Positions 34,957-46,406 of a stretch of 64,000 nt of DNA are shown here, in pieces. Positions within the stretch are counted from its first letter, which is position 1. Each line of letters opens with the position of its first letter. The DNA lies in NCBI GenBank assembly GCA_964023205.1, contig OZ026851.1, positions 13,061,637 to 13,125,636 of the forward strand, given 5' to 3'. Position numbers and translations under genes: made by a program. The notes under the pieces were generated by a model. It saw nothing but the letters and a program-made list of their open reading frames with translations, was not told the DNA's origin and did not search any database. This DNA is from Lutraria lutraria (taxonomy: Eukaryota; Mollusca; Bivalvia; Venerida; Mactridae).

Positions 34957-35092
34957 AGGGCTAGGCTTGAACCCTCACTCCATCAGTCATATGAGGCGGA
35001 CAGTTCAGCTTATCATCGTTCCTGGGAAGAACCAGTACTAGACTCCAATCCTCCGTAAGCAAGTCAGAGCCTTAACCACTCGACCACGGAGT
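34957..35092 (-). repeat. tRNA-derived SINE-like repeat
   Basis: On the minus strand it starts CTCCGTGGTCGAGTGGTTAA, a good RNA polymerase III A box resembling tRNA-Leu or tRNA-Ser. About 100 bp later it has GGGTTCAAGCC, a good B box. The interval is too long for a normal tRNA and the arms do not fold as one, so a SINE is favoured over a tRNA gene. Confidence 0.65.
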
Positions 35093-35965
35093 AAAGTATC
35101 TTTGCTTTCATTCAAATAAAGATAGGTATTCGTGTATGTTTATATCAAGAAAAGATTAATCATTGCAACAACGAGAAAATAACCAGAAAGAACACTTTTA
35201 TACACCGCCACAATAACGTACCAGTCCCTTAGGTTTCCGATAGCATTTCAATTAAATCCCAACGGGTCCCATTGTTACAAAATAAAACATAATTGGACAC
35301 TCTGTTGTACTGTATTTTATTTGACATAAAACACGACGTGTACCTCCATACCTTTACGATACATTACAATAGTTGCAATATTAGGAAACCAAGCAGTCGC
35401 ATGAATTATAACTTATAACAATATATTACAAAATAACAAATTTACCAGTCCATAAGATATCGCAACATTCCAAATTGACCACATCTGGGAACGAATTCTC
35501 ATCAGAAACATTCTGTCTTTCAGATAATGAAAGCTTCTTGTTCATTCATCATATAAGAAGCCAAATTGTACGAGTCACATGACCACATTCTTTGTTCAAA
35601 TCTTACACATTCTCTGTTTTACACAATATTGTAACCGATCAAGATTATAAAATGGATACACAAGAAACTCGTGCAAATGGATTAAATGTGCCATGGGCGG
35701 TACAATGGTGTGTTTGAAGAGGTGTACACCTACGTGTAAGTCATAGCTTGGTTTCAAAACAGCCTTCATCTCATTCCAGGAAGTACAGAGACGAACAAAC
35801 AGACGTTCTAGACGATCATTCAGCAACTGTTATTTTTTTGTCCATGAAGACTGGCATGGATTAATTTCCATTAAGTTTTCCAGATAATAGAAAATTTGGA
35901 CAACGGCTCCACCCCTCCAAAATATACGTGTACTCTTTTGAAAACTCTGGACATGCTAAAATAAA
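35093..35965. other. Spacer with an unsupported minus-strand frame
   Basis: The 76-codon minus-strand frame at 35596-35826 has a protein-like composition (for example VGVHLFKHTIVPPMAHLIHL), but I cannot name a family or find convincing splice sites. Otherwise nothing is recognised. Confidence 0.3.
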
Positions 35966-36163
35966 TACTGTATTTTATTTATTTTCGTTGGGCTCAATTT
36001 TCGTGGTTTTTACTAAAATGGCTATTTCGTGGGGACATAAATTCGTGGATTTTGATTTTTGAAATCTCTGCACTTAAATTCGTGGGGATTTAATTTCGTG
36101 GATTTCGTGGGTCGGCTCATCCACGAAATTAAATCCCCAACGAAAATTAATGATTCCACAGTA
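35966..36163. mobile_element. MITE family A, copy 1
   Basis: Bounded by TACTGT and ACAGTA. The ends carry inverted 'aatcattaattttcgttggg' and the interior has repeated 'ttcgtgg' strings on both strands ('ttcgtggatttcgtgggtcgg'). The same element occurs at 58939-59149 and 61010-61220. There is no open frame. The palindromic layout would let transcripts fold. Confidence 0.8.
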
Positions 36164-36269
36164 CATGATTACCTGAACCAATGCCAATTTTCTTAAAAAA
36201 TAACCTAATTATGAATCTCTTAACTTTACCAAGAATAAAATGAAAACATTTACCAAAAGTAAAAGTATG

Positions 36270-36440
36270 GTATTAAAGATTTATGCATGAGTTGTCTGCC
36301 CTTGAAATGACCTAAAATAAGCAAATTTAAGTGCAGATAACTCAAAAACGAGATCAGTGGCCCCCAATTTTTTTTCGTTTAAAATGTGTCTGTTATCATA
36401 TGCTACGATCATGCACAGTTTAATAAAACAGGCATCATGG
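36270..36440. mobile_element. Fragment of the TTAA-flanked element family
   Basis: 'gccc.tgaaatgacctaaaataagcaaa', 'gataactcaaaaacgagatcagtgg' and 'catatgctacgatcatgc' match the 3' half of the element at 9205-9840 and the fragment at 52560-52690. The inverted-repeat ends are missing here. Confidence 0.75.
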
Positions 36441-37050
36441 TATGAATCGCATCGCGGTCGGGCGGGAACTACACCTGTGGTCGTGCGACAACTCTAATTG
36501 GAGCAGTGAGGGAGATGTGGTGGCCTATTATAGGTGCGGCGCACAAACGAAAAAAGAATATAACAACTGCCACTAAAACCTCTAACAACTGCCAAACAAA
36601 CCACGTACGTTAGTATCATCAGTTAGTGGTCCATTAATTAGACCATCAACAACCCTCGCTTTTGATAGAAAGCTCCACCTCCAGCTGCCACTATTCCATT
36701 ACTGTTCCGTTTAAAATGAAAGATTTGTTGAGCAGCCATTAGAAACTGTCTTATCATAGTGACAGTTGTCGGCCATCCTTCATTACATTTACAATACAAT
36801 ACTATATTGTATACGGCAGTTGTTTGAGGTTCATTAAATTCTTTTAGAATCACGATCATATTATAGACATGAAGTTGTATGATTTCTCTGTTCCAGCCAT
36901 CGGTCGCTCAAACAATTAATTTCTCTAAACTTTTATCAGTTAAGAAGAAATCATCGTTCTTTTCGCTCTAAAGTTCTGACAATTAATTAGTTTATATCAA
37001 ATTCAGTAACGTTTGTCAATGTAAGAGACAATAACTTATTAGAAAACACC
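36441..37050. other. Spacer, no supported gene
   Basis: A 73-codon minus-strand frame (36638-36859) includes NSNGIVAAGGGAFYQKRG, but nothing identifies it. No repeat was found. Confidence 0.3.
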
Positions 37051-37191
37051 ATGTTGTTCTGTATTACCGATTCCCAGGAAAGTAAATGGAATAGCGGAAG
37101 TGAAAAACTGGCTATTTCAAACGAATTTAACGTAATAGTTAATGATTATGAAATCTCATTGGCGAATAAAGGAGCACATATATTGTTTGTC

Positions 37192-37545
37192 ATTGTATTG
37201 TACATGTATGTAAGTTTTTTCCAAACTATTGAAGAATACAGGCCTTTGTGTAAAAATAGCAATATGCAGTTGGCTAGCTTAGGGTTTTCCGAGTCAGCAC
37301 ATGTAAAGATTTTGCATGTTGGTGGACAAATTGATGGTAAAACCGTACGACTTGAAAACGAGTATGAACTTCTCGCCTGACCAAATATAACATCCAAAAC
37401 GTCAATTCTGGTCAATATATGTACATGTGCGTGCTCGGAAAACCCATAGCTAGCTAACTGCATTTCGATATTTTTATACCAAGGCTTGTATTCTTCATAG
37501 TTTTGGAAAAACTTTCCTTGTTGACAAAAAATATGGGGGCTCACA
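37192..37545. pseudogene. Inverted pair of related coding-like segments
   Basis: Plus strand 37207-37330 reads SFFQTIEEYRPLCKNSNMQL and then ASLGFSESAHV. The minus strand from about 37515 to 37410 reads KFFQNYEEYKPWYKNIEMQL and then ASYGFSEHAHV. The two are reverse-complement duplicates, about 80 percent alike by eye, and both remain open. Differences that keep the protein similar hint at past coding constraint. No protein family is recognised. These may be remnants of a small inverted gene duplication. Confidence 0.45.
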
Positions 37546-37886
37546 ACGAGGAACGAAAGTTCTTCACAACATTTTTACCGAAGGATAAATTACACTCGTT
37601 ATGAGTTAAACGGGCGTGTAACTGGTATGTTAATAATTCAATATTCACTGGATATGTCTCGTTGTGTCAATTAGTAATAATAATAAACAAAGCCGTCTGC
37701 TAGTGTACTATGATTCTTTATTTATCTATGATATCGACATGCATAAGAGTGATTACGTAGTCATTTATTTTTTATGAAACAAGTTTACAAACTGAATCGT
37801 GAAAACATAGTCACTACCTCTGTCTGCTTATAGAATTGACAGATGAAAAGAATATACGTCTCCATCGATTGCTTATGCCTTATTCA

Positions 37887-38111
37887 TCACCGAAGCGTAA
37901 TGCATTCACATCTATTTCGAATTCTTACACATAATTTGTTTCTTCTGTAGTCGCACCGGCGTGGTGAACTCATTGGTATTCTCATATTAACTCGACATCT
38001 CGATCCCAACCATTTGCATGGCCCGTGAAAATAACCATCCACAGGTTCGATGGTAATTAATGTCACCGACAGAATGCATACGATCAGGACATATACAACC
38101 GAAGTCCTCAT
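37887..38111 (-). CDS. Secreted cationic six-cysteine peptide (candidate antimicrobial peptide)
   Basis: Seventy-four codons from ATG (38111) to TGA. Residues 1-26 form a classic signal peptide (basic start MRTS, hydrophobic core, likely cleavage after VDG). The 48-residue mature part has six cysteines spaced C-x6-C-x13-C-x7-C-x6-C-x-C. It carries 13 Lys/Arg against 2 acidic residues, about +11, typical of host-defence peptides. The closing CxC recalls invertebrate defensins, but the C-x3-C step of the CS-alpha-beta fold is missing, and the spacing fits neither big defensins nor the mussel families I know. An acceptor TTATTTCAG lies 23 bp before the ATG, so translation starts inside exon 2. 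A matching noncoding first exon with a GAG|GTAAGT donor lies at about 38940-39000. No propeptide is obvious. The existence of the gene is well supported; its function is inferred. Confidence 0.7.
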   Translation of the reverse strand: MRTSVVYVLIVCILSVTLITIEPVDGYFHGPCKWLGSRCRVNMRIPMSSPRRCDYRRNKLCVRIRNRCECITLR

Positions 38112-38939
38112 CGTGTTAGCTATGCTTCTCGCTCCTGAAATAATTGATTTACAGTACAATCTTGTAATCAATATACAGATGGCCTCCCTGTAATATAAAA
38201 TTATCCAGACATAATTGGTCGCCATGGTGAGCTAGGAACTGGTCATTCAGTGATAATTCACGATGTTTTAGAAAATTTATTTTAAAGTTATACGATATCT
38301 CTGTGTGGTTGGTTGAATCCCCTGTCCGTTACGCTCGTGCGATTCCAAACTTTCTTACAAGAAGGTAAGCAATCAATATACATATATATATATAAAATCG
38401 GGCCCCTTCCGGACTTGACAAATAAATCAAGTACTTTTGATAAAAAAACGAAAAAAAAGGGACTCGGAAAATTGTCCGATATTCAAGGAATTTCGGTTTT
38501 CATCATTTTGATAAAATCACCTTCCAAACATGGGTACAAGTCAAATGAGCCACACTTGAGATTTCGGAAATTCAAATATTTAGTCGGGCAGCTTTGTCGG
38601 GCTACATGCGTCACTTAATGAGACTTTTTTTCAATGTTCATCTTGCACACATGGTCATATAGACATTGACAAAAATCATTTAAATATACATGTATGTAAT
38701 AAAAAATTACCGGGAATGTACTGTTTTAAAAAGATATTATAACGTACTATGAACGCAGCAAAGATTATTGTTAATTCATTACTGCAATGAAATTATCCGA
38801 AATCTGAGGAAAAGTAAAAACAAAATGCGATTCATACAGAAAACAAATCAATAAATGTTCAATAAAGATAATATGTGATCGACTCTATGAACATTGTATG
38901 TCGCTTATGAGTACTTTAACAAAACTTACCTCGAAGCTT

Positions 38940-39000
38940 AAAATCTGGAAAATATATCTCGAAAAGTGCGTCCGTAACGTCAGCAACTAAAAGATCGACT
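38940..39000 (-). other. Probable 5' untranslated exon of the cysteine-rich peptide gene
   Basis: On the minus strand, TTTTAAGCTTCGAG is followed by the consensus donor GTAAGTTTTG (intron begins at 38939). No ATG lies in the exon. The acceptor at 38135-38136 would remove an intron of about 0.8 kb. Confidence 0.45.
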
Positions 39001-39045
39001 GAACTGCACAGTACTATTTCAGCGCGAACTTGAGCATATAAACGA
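38995..39045 (-). promoter_or_regulatory. Possible core promoter of the cysteine-rich peptide gene
   Basis: On the minus strand a TATA-like TTTATATGC (39034-39042) lies about 35-40 bp before an initiator-like TCAGTC (38997-39002). The order and spacing suit a focused promoter, but both motifs are short and could occur by chance. Confidence 0.3.
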
Positions 39046-39602
39046 CTCATTCTCACTAACCACTGACGTTTGCAACAAAAATATGCACCCTATTCGTACG
39101 CAAAAAGTGTAAAACGCAGTCCATCTATTGATATTTTTACAATATTGAATTGGTTACAAATTATTTGGTATCCATGAAATAAAATCATAAACTACATGTA
39201 GTATTTTGACCCAGTGGACCTGAGCATGATTTGACCAAAACATCGTCGAGAATTTGTCACAGTTTGGGAATGTAATCATGTGCAACATTTGTGGAATAAA
39301 CTTGGAAAATTTCTATCCGATAGAAATCTTAAATGTTCAAGTGTGTTTTCGAATAATAGAAAAGGAATATATTAAAGGAAGAAATATAATAAATTTCATT
39401 TTACTTCTTATGAAATCTTATATATTTCACGCAAAAAACAGAAATCAAGCACTTAATTTTGCATAACACCAAATGGATCGGTTTTGAATTATAATTTATC
39501 TTTTTTTTTCGAGCAAAAACTTTTTAAAACCTTTTACATTTCAACTGTTGCAGATATCATTCGTGTATGAATATTATTAATTCTATAGAATAGGAAACGA
39601 GC
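39046..39602. other. Spacer, nothing recognised
   Basis: AT-rich. The 70-codon plus frame at 39254-39466 has no splice context or recognisable product. Confidence 0.35.
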
Positions 39603-40118
39603 TTAAAGGGGCATGCCCAGGAACTGGTTTTTTCGTACACCAAAAATGGGTTTGTCACTTGTAAAACCAATTGTTACCGAAAAGTCAAAGAAGAATGTGC
39701 GTTCAAAAATGACCCTATAACGCGCGCGTCGGTATTTGTATGTCGGTTTGAATAAAAGGCTGTTAGCCTTTTATTGACGACAACGATATTTCCGATACGA
39801 CTGAGAGTTCAACTGAGCATGTGCGCTGCCTTTCAAGTGAACATAACATGAGCAATACTTACCATTTCAGTTTGTTGGCATTTTTGCCGCGATATTTTCG
39901 GTTTTGACAGATACCGAAAGGGTCGAGTTGTGAAAATGACGAATAATTTCTGAGGCCGAAATCGGCAGGTTTGGTAAATCTTGAAAAGTGTATTTTGAGT
40001 AAACTAGCGGGATATTTTGTAAATATTTTACAGGGCTTTCCTTAATTGATTTAGGCATTAAAATGATACCAATTTGATTTATATTCGAGACACTTCAGTT
40101 CCAGGGCTGCCCCTTTAA
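39603..40118. mobile_element. TTAA-flanked inverted-repeat element, family B, copy 1
   Basis: TTAA (39603-39606) then AGGGGCATGCCCAGGAACTG at the left. The right end is the reverse complement of AGGGGCAGCCCTGGAACTGA, followed by TTAA (40115-40118). Related to 45746-46111 by the AGGGGCAT end and the same TTAA target. The minus-strand frame inside (39867-40058) shows no transposase features. Confidence 0.8.
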
Positions 40119-40680
40119 ACCCTCTATTTTTTCTTCATTTCTTTTCTCCTAAAAATGTATATATTCTTAATATGAAAACATCATATATTTGCAATAATAT
40201 AAAAATGTTATACGTGCATGATGATATATAACAAAACAATTAATATGATTGTACGAGTATGAGGAATAAAAATAAATTTAAAAAAACAACAACATCGTAA
40301 CCGATTCACTGCAAAAAGTGTTTATGGACTTGTAGAATATAAATAAGAACCAATAAGCATCCTTCCATCCAAAAAAAACAACAATCTCCCAAATGTACTA
40401 ACCCAAACCGACACTCAGAAACACACAGAAGTGGAGGCGAAACACTGTTAACGTAAACGTGGTCTCATAGTCCTATAGAATGGTTGTGTATAAATTTAGC
40501 CATTATATTGTTTGTTTGTATTTCATTTGTATTGAAATAAGACAGAAATTATTCTGTTGAACTAAATTACTATTGACACAGAAAATGTTTTTGTTCAAAC
40601 ATCATTGTAATAATAAACATTATTATAATCAAAACACTATTTTACTATTAATATTATTATAATTATTATAACTATCATGG
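40119..40680. other. AT-rich spacer, nothing recognised
   Basis: Simple AT-rich sequence grading into the 32-bp repeat array that follows. Confidence 0.4.
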
Positions 40681-42711
40681 CTATTAACAATAGCATTATG
40701 TAACTAGTGTTGCTATTAATAGTACTAGTGTTAATAATTAATATTATAAAACTAATGTTACTATTAATAATACATGTATTATTACTACAAGTTTTCTTAT
40801 CAATAGTATCATTATATGACTCATGTTACTATTAATAGCATTATTATATTACTCATGTTACCATTAATAGCATTATTGTATAACTCATATTACTATTAAT
40901 AGTATTTAAAATTTATCATATTCCTAGTGTTACTATTAATACTTTTAGCAAATAGCTAGTGTTACTTTTAATAGTATTATTATAGTGTTACTATCAATAG
41001 TGTTATTATATAACTTGTGTTACTATTAATAGTATTATTATAAAACTACTGTTCTTATCAATTGTATTATTATATAACTAGTGTTACTATTAACAGTTTT
41101 ATTGTTAGTTTTAATGGTAGTATTATATAACTTGTTTTACTATTAATAGTATTATTATATAACTAGTGTTCTTGTTAATGGTATTATTATATAACTAGTG
41201 TTAGTATCAGTAGTGTTATTATATAACTAGTGTTACTGTCAATAGTGTTATTATATAACTAGTGTTTCTATCAATTGTATTATTATATAACTAGTGTTAC
41301 TATTAATTGTATTATTATATAACTAGTGTTACTATTAATTGTATTATCATATAACTAGTGTTACTATTAATTGTATTATTATATAACTAGTGTTACTATT
41401 AATTGTATTATTATATAACTAGTGTTCTTATCAATTGTATTATTATATAACTAGTGTTACTAGTAATAGTTTTATTGTTACTTTTAATAGTAGTATTATA
41501 TAACTTGTGTTACTATTAATAGTGTTATTTTATACCTTTTATACCATAGTATTATTATATAATTAGTGTTACTATTAATTGTATTATTATATAACTAGTG
41601 TTACTATTAATTGTATTATTATATAACTAGTGTTCTTATCAATTGTATTATTATATAACTAGTGTTACTAGTAATAGTTTTATTGTTACTTTTAATAGTG
41701 TTATTATATTACTTGTGTTACTATTAATAGTATCATTATATAACTAGTGTTACTGTCAATTGAATTATTATAAAACTAGTGTTATTGTCAATTGTATCAT
41801 TATATAACTAGTGTTACTATCAATTGTATTATTATATAACTATAGTGTTATTGTTAATTGTATTATTATATAACTCGTGTTATTGTTAATTGTATTATTA
41901 TATAACTAGTGTTACTATTAAAAGTATTATTATATAACTACATGTAGTGTTACTATTAATAGTATTATTATATAATTAGTGTTACTATCAATAGTGTTAT
42001 TACATAACTAGTGTTACTATTCATAGTGTTATTACACCATTGTTTCATTGGGACAAAGAAGATTATTACAAAATTTCTATTCGTACTAAAATACGTTATC
42101 AAGTACATGTACCATGGAAATTGTTATTTATTGTGATAAAATGAGCAGGTTACGTGAGGACGAGTGTACACAAAATGGATTTAAAAGGTCATTTGTTCTC
42201 ATGATGATTGACATAATTTTACGATGCATTATTTAATAACGGAGGAAATAACACTCATCTCTCCACTTAACTATATATAATAAAGTCATTATGGCTACAT
42301 TGATAGCCTCTCGTGCAGTGCATTTTGTGCAATAACGAGCGCATGTTACAAAATCATGATTTGCATTTTTTAGCATGTGTTTCAATTGCCTATTTCTGAT
42401 TTAGTGGATGTTGACCCACTTACCACTTTCTTATCTAGTGATGTCAGCCTCGCCACTTGATGGTCGGCGATGGAGGATAAGTAGTACAAAAACAATACAC
42501 AAACCCATGAAAAAGATCAACTTAATACATGTGATAGTTTTATTTGTCACTGACTTAGGTGGTACTTAAAACATGCTCGGTTTGGAGAACGTCACGCGAC
42601 CGAATCATTCAAAAATTCCTCGTCCCAACTTGTGTAGCGATTTTTACAAAAAATGTCATTCCATATTCCCGTTTTCGTTTTCAGTTTAAGCTTGCAATGT
42701 AAACAAATTAA
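40681..42711. repeat. 32-bp AT-rich satellite plus unique tail, copy 1
   Basis: The unit 'ataactagtgttactattaattgtattattat' has a 32-bp period (CTAGTGTT at 41291 and 41323). It is interspersed with shortened units up to about 42030. A non-repetitive tail follows (42031-42705: 'cattgggacaaagaagattatt' to 'gcttgcaatgtaaacaaat'). The segment from 40761 on is duplicated at 42712. Confidence 0.9.
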
Positions 42712-44483
42712 CTATTAATAATACATGTATTATTACTACAAGTTTTCTTATCAATAGTATCATTATATGACTCATGTTACTATTAATAGCATTATTATAT
42801 TACTCATGTTACCATTAATAGCATTATTGTATAACTCATATTACTATTAATAGTATTTAAATTTATCATATTCCTAGTGTTACTATTAATACTTTTAGCA
42901 AATAGCTAGTGTTACTTTTAATAGTATTATTATAGTGTTACTATCAATAGTGTTATTATATAACTTGTGTTACTATTAATAGTATTATTATAAAACTACT
43001 GTTCTTATCAATTGTATTATTATATAACTAGTGTTACTATTAACAGTTTTATTGTTACTTTTAATGGTAGTATTATATAACTTGTGTTACTATTTATAGT
43101 ATTATTATATAACTAGTGTTCTTGTTAATGGTATTATTATATAACTAGTGTTAGTATCAGTAGTGTTATTATATAACTAGTGTTACTGTCAATAGTGTTA
43201 TTATATAACTAGTGTTTCTATCAATTGTATTATTATATAACTAGTGTTACTATTAATTGTATTATTATATAACTAGTGTTCTTATCAATTGTATTATTAT
43301 ATAACTAGTGTTACTAGTAATAGTTTTATTGTTACTTTTAATAGTAGTATTATATAACTTGTGTTACTATTAATAGTGTTATTTTATACCTAGTGTTAGT
43401 ATCAATAGTGTTATTATATAACTAGGGTTACTATCAATAATGTTATTATATAACTAGTGTTACTTTTAATAGTGTTATTATATTACTTGTGTTACTATTA
43501 ATAGTGTCATTATATAACTAGTGTTACTGTCAATTGAATTATTATAAAACTAGTGTTATTGTCAATTGTATCATTATATAACTAGTGTTACTATCAATTG
43601 TATTATTATATAACTATAGTGTTATTGTTAATTGTATTATTATATAACTCGTGTTATTGTTAATTGTATTATTATATAACTAGTGTTACTATTAAAAGTA
43701 TTATTATATAACTACATGTAGTGTTACTATTAATATTATTATTATATAATTAGTGTTACTATCAATAGTGTTATTACATAACTAGTGTTACTATTCATAG
43801 TGTTATTACACCATTGTTTCATTGGGACAAAGAAGATTATTACAAAATTTCTATTCGTACTGAAATACGTTATCAAGTACATGTACCATGGAAATTGTTA
43901 TTTATTGTGATAAAATGAGCAGGTTACGTGAGGACGAGTGTACACAAAATGGATTTAAAAGGTCATTTGTTCTCATGATGATTGACATAATTTTACGATG
44001 CATTATTTAATAATGGAGGAAATAACACTCATCTCTCCACTTAACTATATATAATAAAGTCATTATGGCTACATTGATAGCCTCTCGTGCAGTGCATTTT
44101 GTGCAATAACAAGCGCATGTTACAAAATCATGATTTGCATTTTTTAGCATGTGTTTCAATTGCCTATTTCTGATTTAGTGGATGTTGACCCACTTACCAC
44201 TTTCTTATCTAGTGATGTCAGCCTCGCCACTTGATGGTCGGCGATGGAGGATAAGTAGTACAAAAACAATACACAAACCCAGTGAAAAAGATCAACTTAA
44301 TACATGTGATAGTTTTATTTGTCACTGACTTAGGTGGTACTTAAAACATGCTCGGTTTGGAGAACGTCACGCGACCGAATCATTCAAAAATTCCTCGTCC
44401 CAACTTGTGTAGCGATTTTTACAAAAAATGTCATTCCATATTCCCGTTTTCGTTTTCAGTTTAAGCTTGCAATGTAAACAAAT
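42712..44483. repeat. 32-bp satellite plus unique tail, copy 2
   Basis: Starts at 'ctattaataatacatgtattattac' (40761 in copy 1, offset 1,951). The tails align at an offset of 1,776, so this copy has about 175 bp fewer satellite units. The tails differ at only a few bases (for example 'aataaCgg' against 'aataaTgg', 'aaCGagcg' against 'aaCAagcg'). This is a recent tandem duplication with later satellite contraction or expansion. Confidence 0.92.
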
Positions 44484-44577
44484 AAGAAAGAAATGTCGAC
44501 CCACATACTCACTGTTTGGGTCGGGTGAATACATTTAATCTGAGACTACTTTTCAAGTTGTTTAACAAACGTATCAA

Positions 44578-44836
44578 TAATGTGTTATTTTGCTTTAAAA
44601 TAGCCCAAGATGGTCAATATTTAGGTCGGGAATGAATTAAAAATGATCACGGGGTTTGGTGTTGATTATTTCAATTGAAATCGTTTAATTTAATGGAATA
44701 AACAGGCTTTTCACAATTCAAATTTGATTTCTAACGATTCTAAATGAAAAAAATTAACTTCGAACCCCGTGATCATATTTATTCCCGACCTATATATTGA
44801 CCATCTTGGGCGATTTTAAAGCAAAATAACACATTA
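44578..44836. mobile_element. MITE with about 75-bp inverted repeats
   Basis: The left arm begins TAATGTGTTATTTTGCTTTA and the right arm is its reverse complement with a few changes, through 'ggtcgggaat' and 'gatcacggggtt'. TA sits at both outer edges, consistent with a TA target. No open frame is present. A degenerate relative ('tgttgaccatttttaattattttaaagc') lies near 51360. Confidence 0.85.
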
Positions 44837-45745
44837 CTGATATCCTATGTCCACGCTCTTCAATTACAATAAATTCTCAATTTCCAAATTGATAAATATC
44901 AATTCAAATCAGTTTGAAAACACTAAAGGTGATACACGCTGTTTTTAAATATTCAATTCTTATACAAATCAATCCTGGCTGTTAATGACAGTATTTTGAT
45001 CACTTTTAAATCAAATCTTGTGGCAACCAAATATTGACCATGTTTAACGATTTTTAAACGAAACCAAACGTTTTTTTGAGTATGCATCAATCATAATTAT
45101 CTAAAAGTTGTTGAGGACGGTATTTTGATTATTTTAAATTAAATATTCTGTGCAAATGAGGGAATAAAATGTCCGTGGAAACGTAAATATAACCTATGAC
45201 CTGATTACCATGCATCTACCTCGTGAGTAATTCGTTCAAGTCAATAATTTAGGATGATTCATTGTAAATATTCAATTCTAATTCTATCCAATACACAATA
45301 TTCCATACACAAAGATTGCGCGATATCAACATGCTGAGTAAGACGTTATTTTTTCATTATGAATTGTTAGAAATGAAATATCGCATTTAAATAGAAATCT
45401 TGATTTATTCCTGAAATATGTCATCAGTTTCGCTTCCACGGGTTATTTCTGTACTGTTCCGCTCAAATAAGTTAATTAATATTCTTATCAAATGTCACAA
45501 TCGATCTTACACGCTGGTTTCTTTACTTGATTAAGTAGCGTTCAAATATTAATATAGCTACTATAGCTAGTCATTTTTGTATCAAAGCATATGAGTCAAA
45601 TAAAACCCAATAGTGCACTGGTTCTTCGCTTAAGTTATATTCATAATTAATAATCAAACACAAATGAAGCCTCGAGGAATTGTACTAATTATGACAATCT
45701 TACACAAGTGGCATACACACACGTTCGATTATTCAAAGTTCGGGT
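44837..45745. repeat. Degenerate tandem segments, no gene
   Basis: Weakly repeated pieces such as 'gacagtattttgatcacttttaaat' and 'gacggtattttgattattttaaat', and a segment ('aatattcttatcaaatgtcacaatcgatcttacac') loosely repeated at about 46210-46330. No exon is recognised. Confidence 0.4.
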
Positions 45746-46111
45746 TTAAAGGGGCATACCCTACAACTGACAAACATTCTGTGAAATTGTAAAAATGTGT
45801 TAGATGTATATGTAAAACAATATATAATGGATAATTGCAAGAAGAACTTGGGTCATAAAATGACTAGTTTAAGTACTAGCCGCAAAAATCATAGCTATGA
45901 ATAATAAATCACTTCCACACAAAAATTGTACAACAAATTCCAAAGAGTTTCCGATCTTTTATGGAAACTAATGTTTTTTGTGATTTTATTCTTAATTGGA
46001 TGAATTTTTGGCTGAAACTTTCTTCGTCGGCTTTTTTCTTTACAAGCTTCTAATTTATCATCATTTTGACTTGATTCTAGATGCACCAAGTTGTAGGGTA
46101 TGCCCCTTTAA
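45746..46111. mobile_element. TTAA-flanked inverted-repeat element, family B, copy 2
   Basis: TTAA (45746-45749) then AGGGGCATACCCTACAACT. The right end is the exact reverse complement, followed by TTAA (46108-46111). The 358-bp body shares only the outer end with copy 1. The minus-strand frame inside (45895-46089) is Lys/Arg-rich and has no known domain. Confidence 0.85.
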
Positions 46112-46406
46112 ATATCAATGTTATCTTTATTTTATTATATTTCAAGTCAAATAAACGGAAATGAGCACGGTTTGATTTACGTAATGTCCCGTTCGAATAA
46201 TTAGATTAACATTCATTTTTAATAATCAGAAACAATCATACACAACTGGGATACAGGCTGGTTTGTTTACTTTAAGTTCCATTCAAATATTGATATATCT
46301 GGTCATTTTAATGAAATCCTATGAATCAAATAAAAAGTAAATGCGCACAGCTTGTTCACTTAAAGTTCCGTACAAAAAAGTTAGCTAATATTCATAGTAA
46401 ATAATT
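46112..46406. other. Spacer between elements
   Basis: Loosely related to 45450-45700 (shared 'caaatattgatata' and 'tcatttt.atgaaa' pieces). Nothing else is recognised. Confidence 0.4.

Noticed and set aside
35596..36859. Minus-strand frames at 35596-35826 and 36638-36859 as exons
   Set aside because: Composition is not implausible, but no splice borders or family could be identified.
38313..38618. 101-codon plus frame opposite the cysteine-rich peptide gene's intron
   Set aside because: Contains an AT-microsatellite stretch and poly-lysine from an A-run; no family resemblance.
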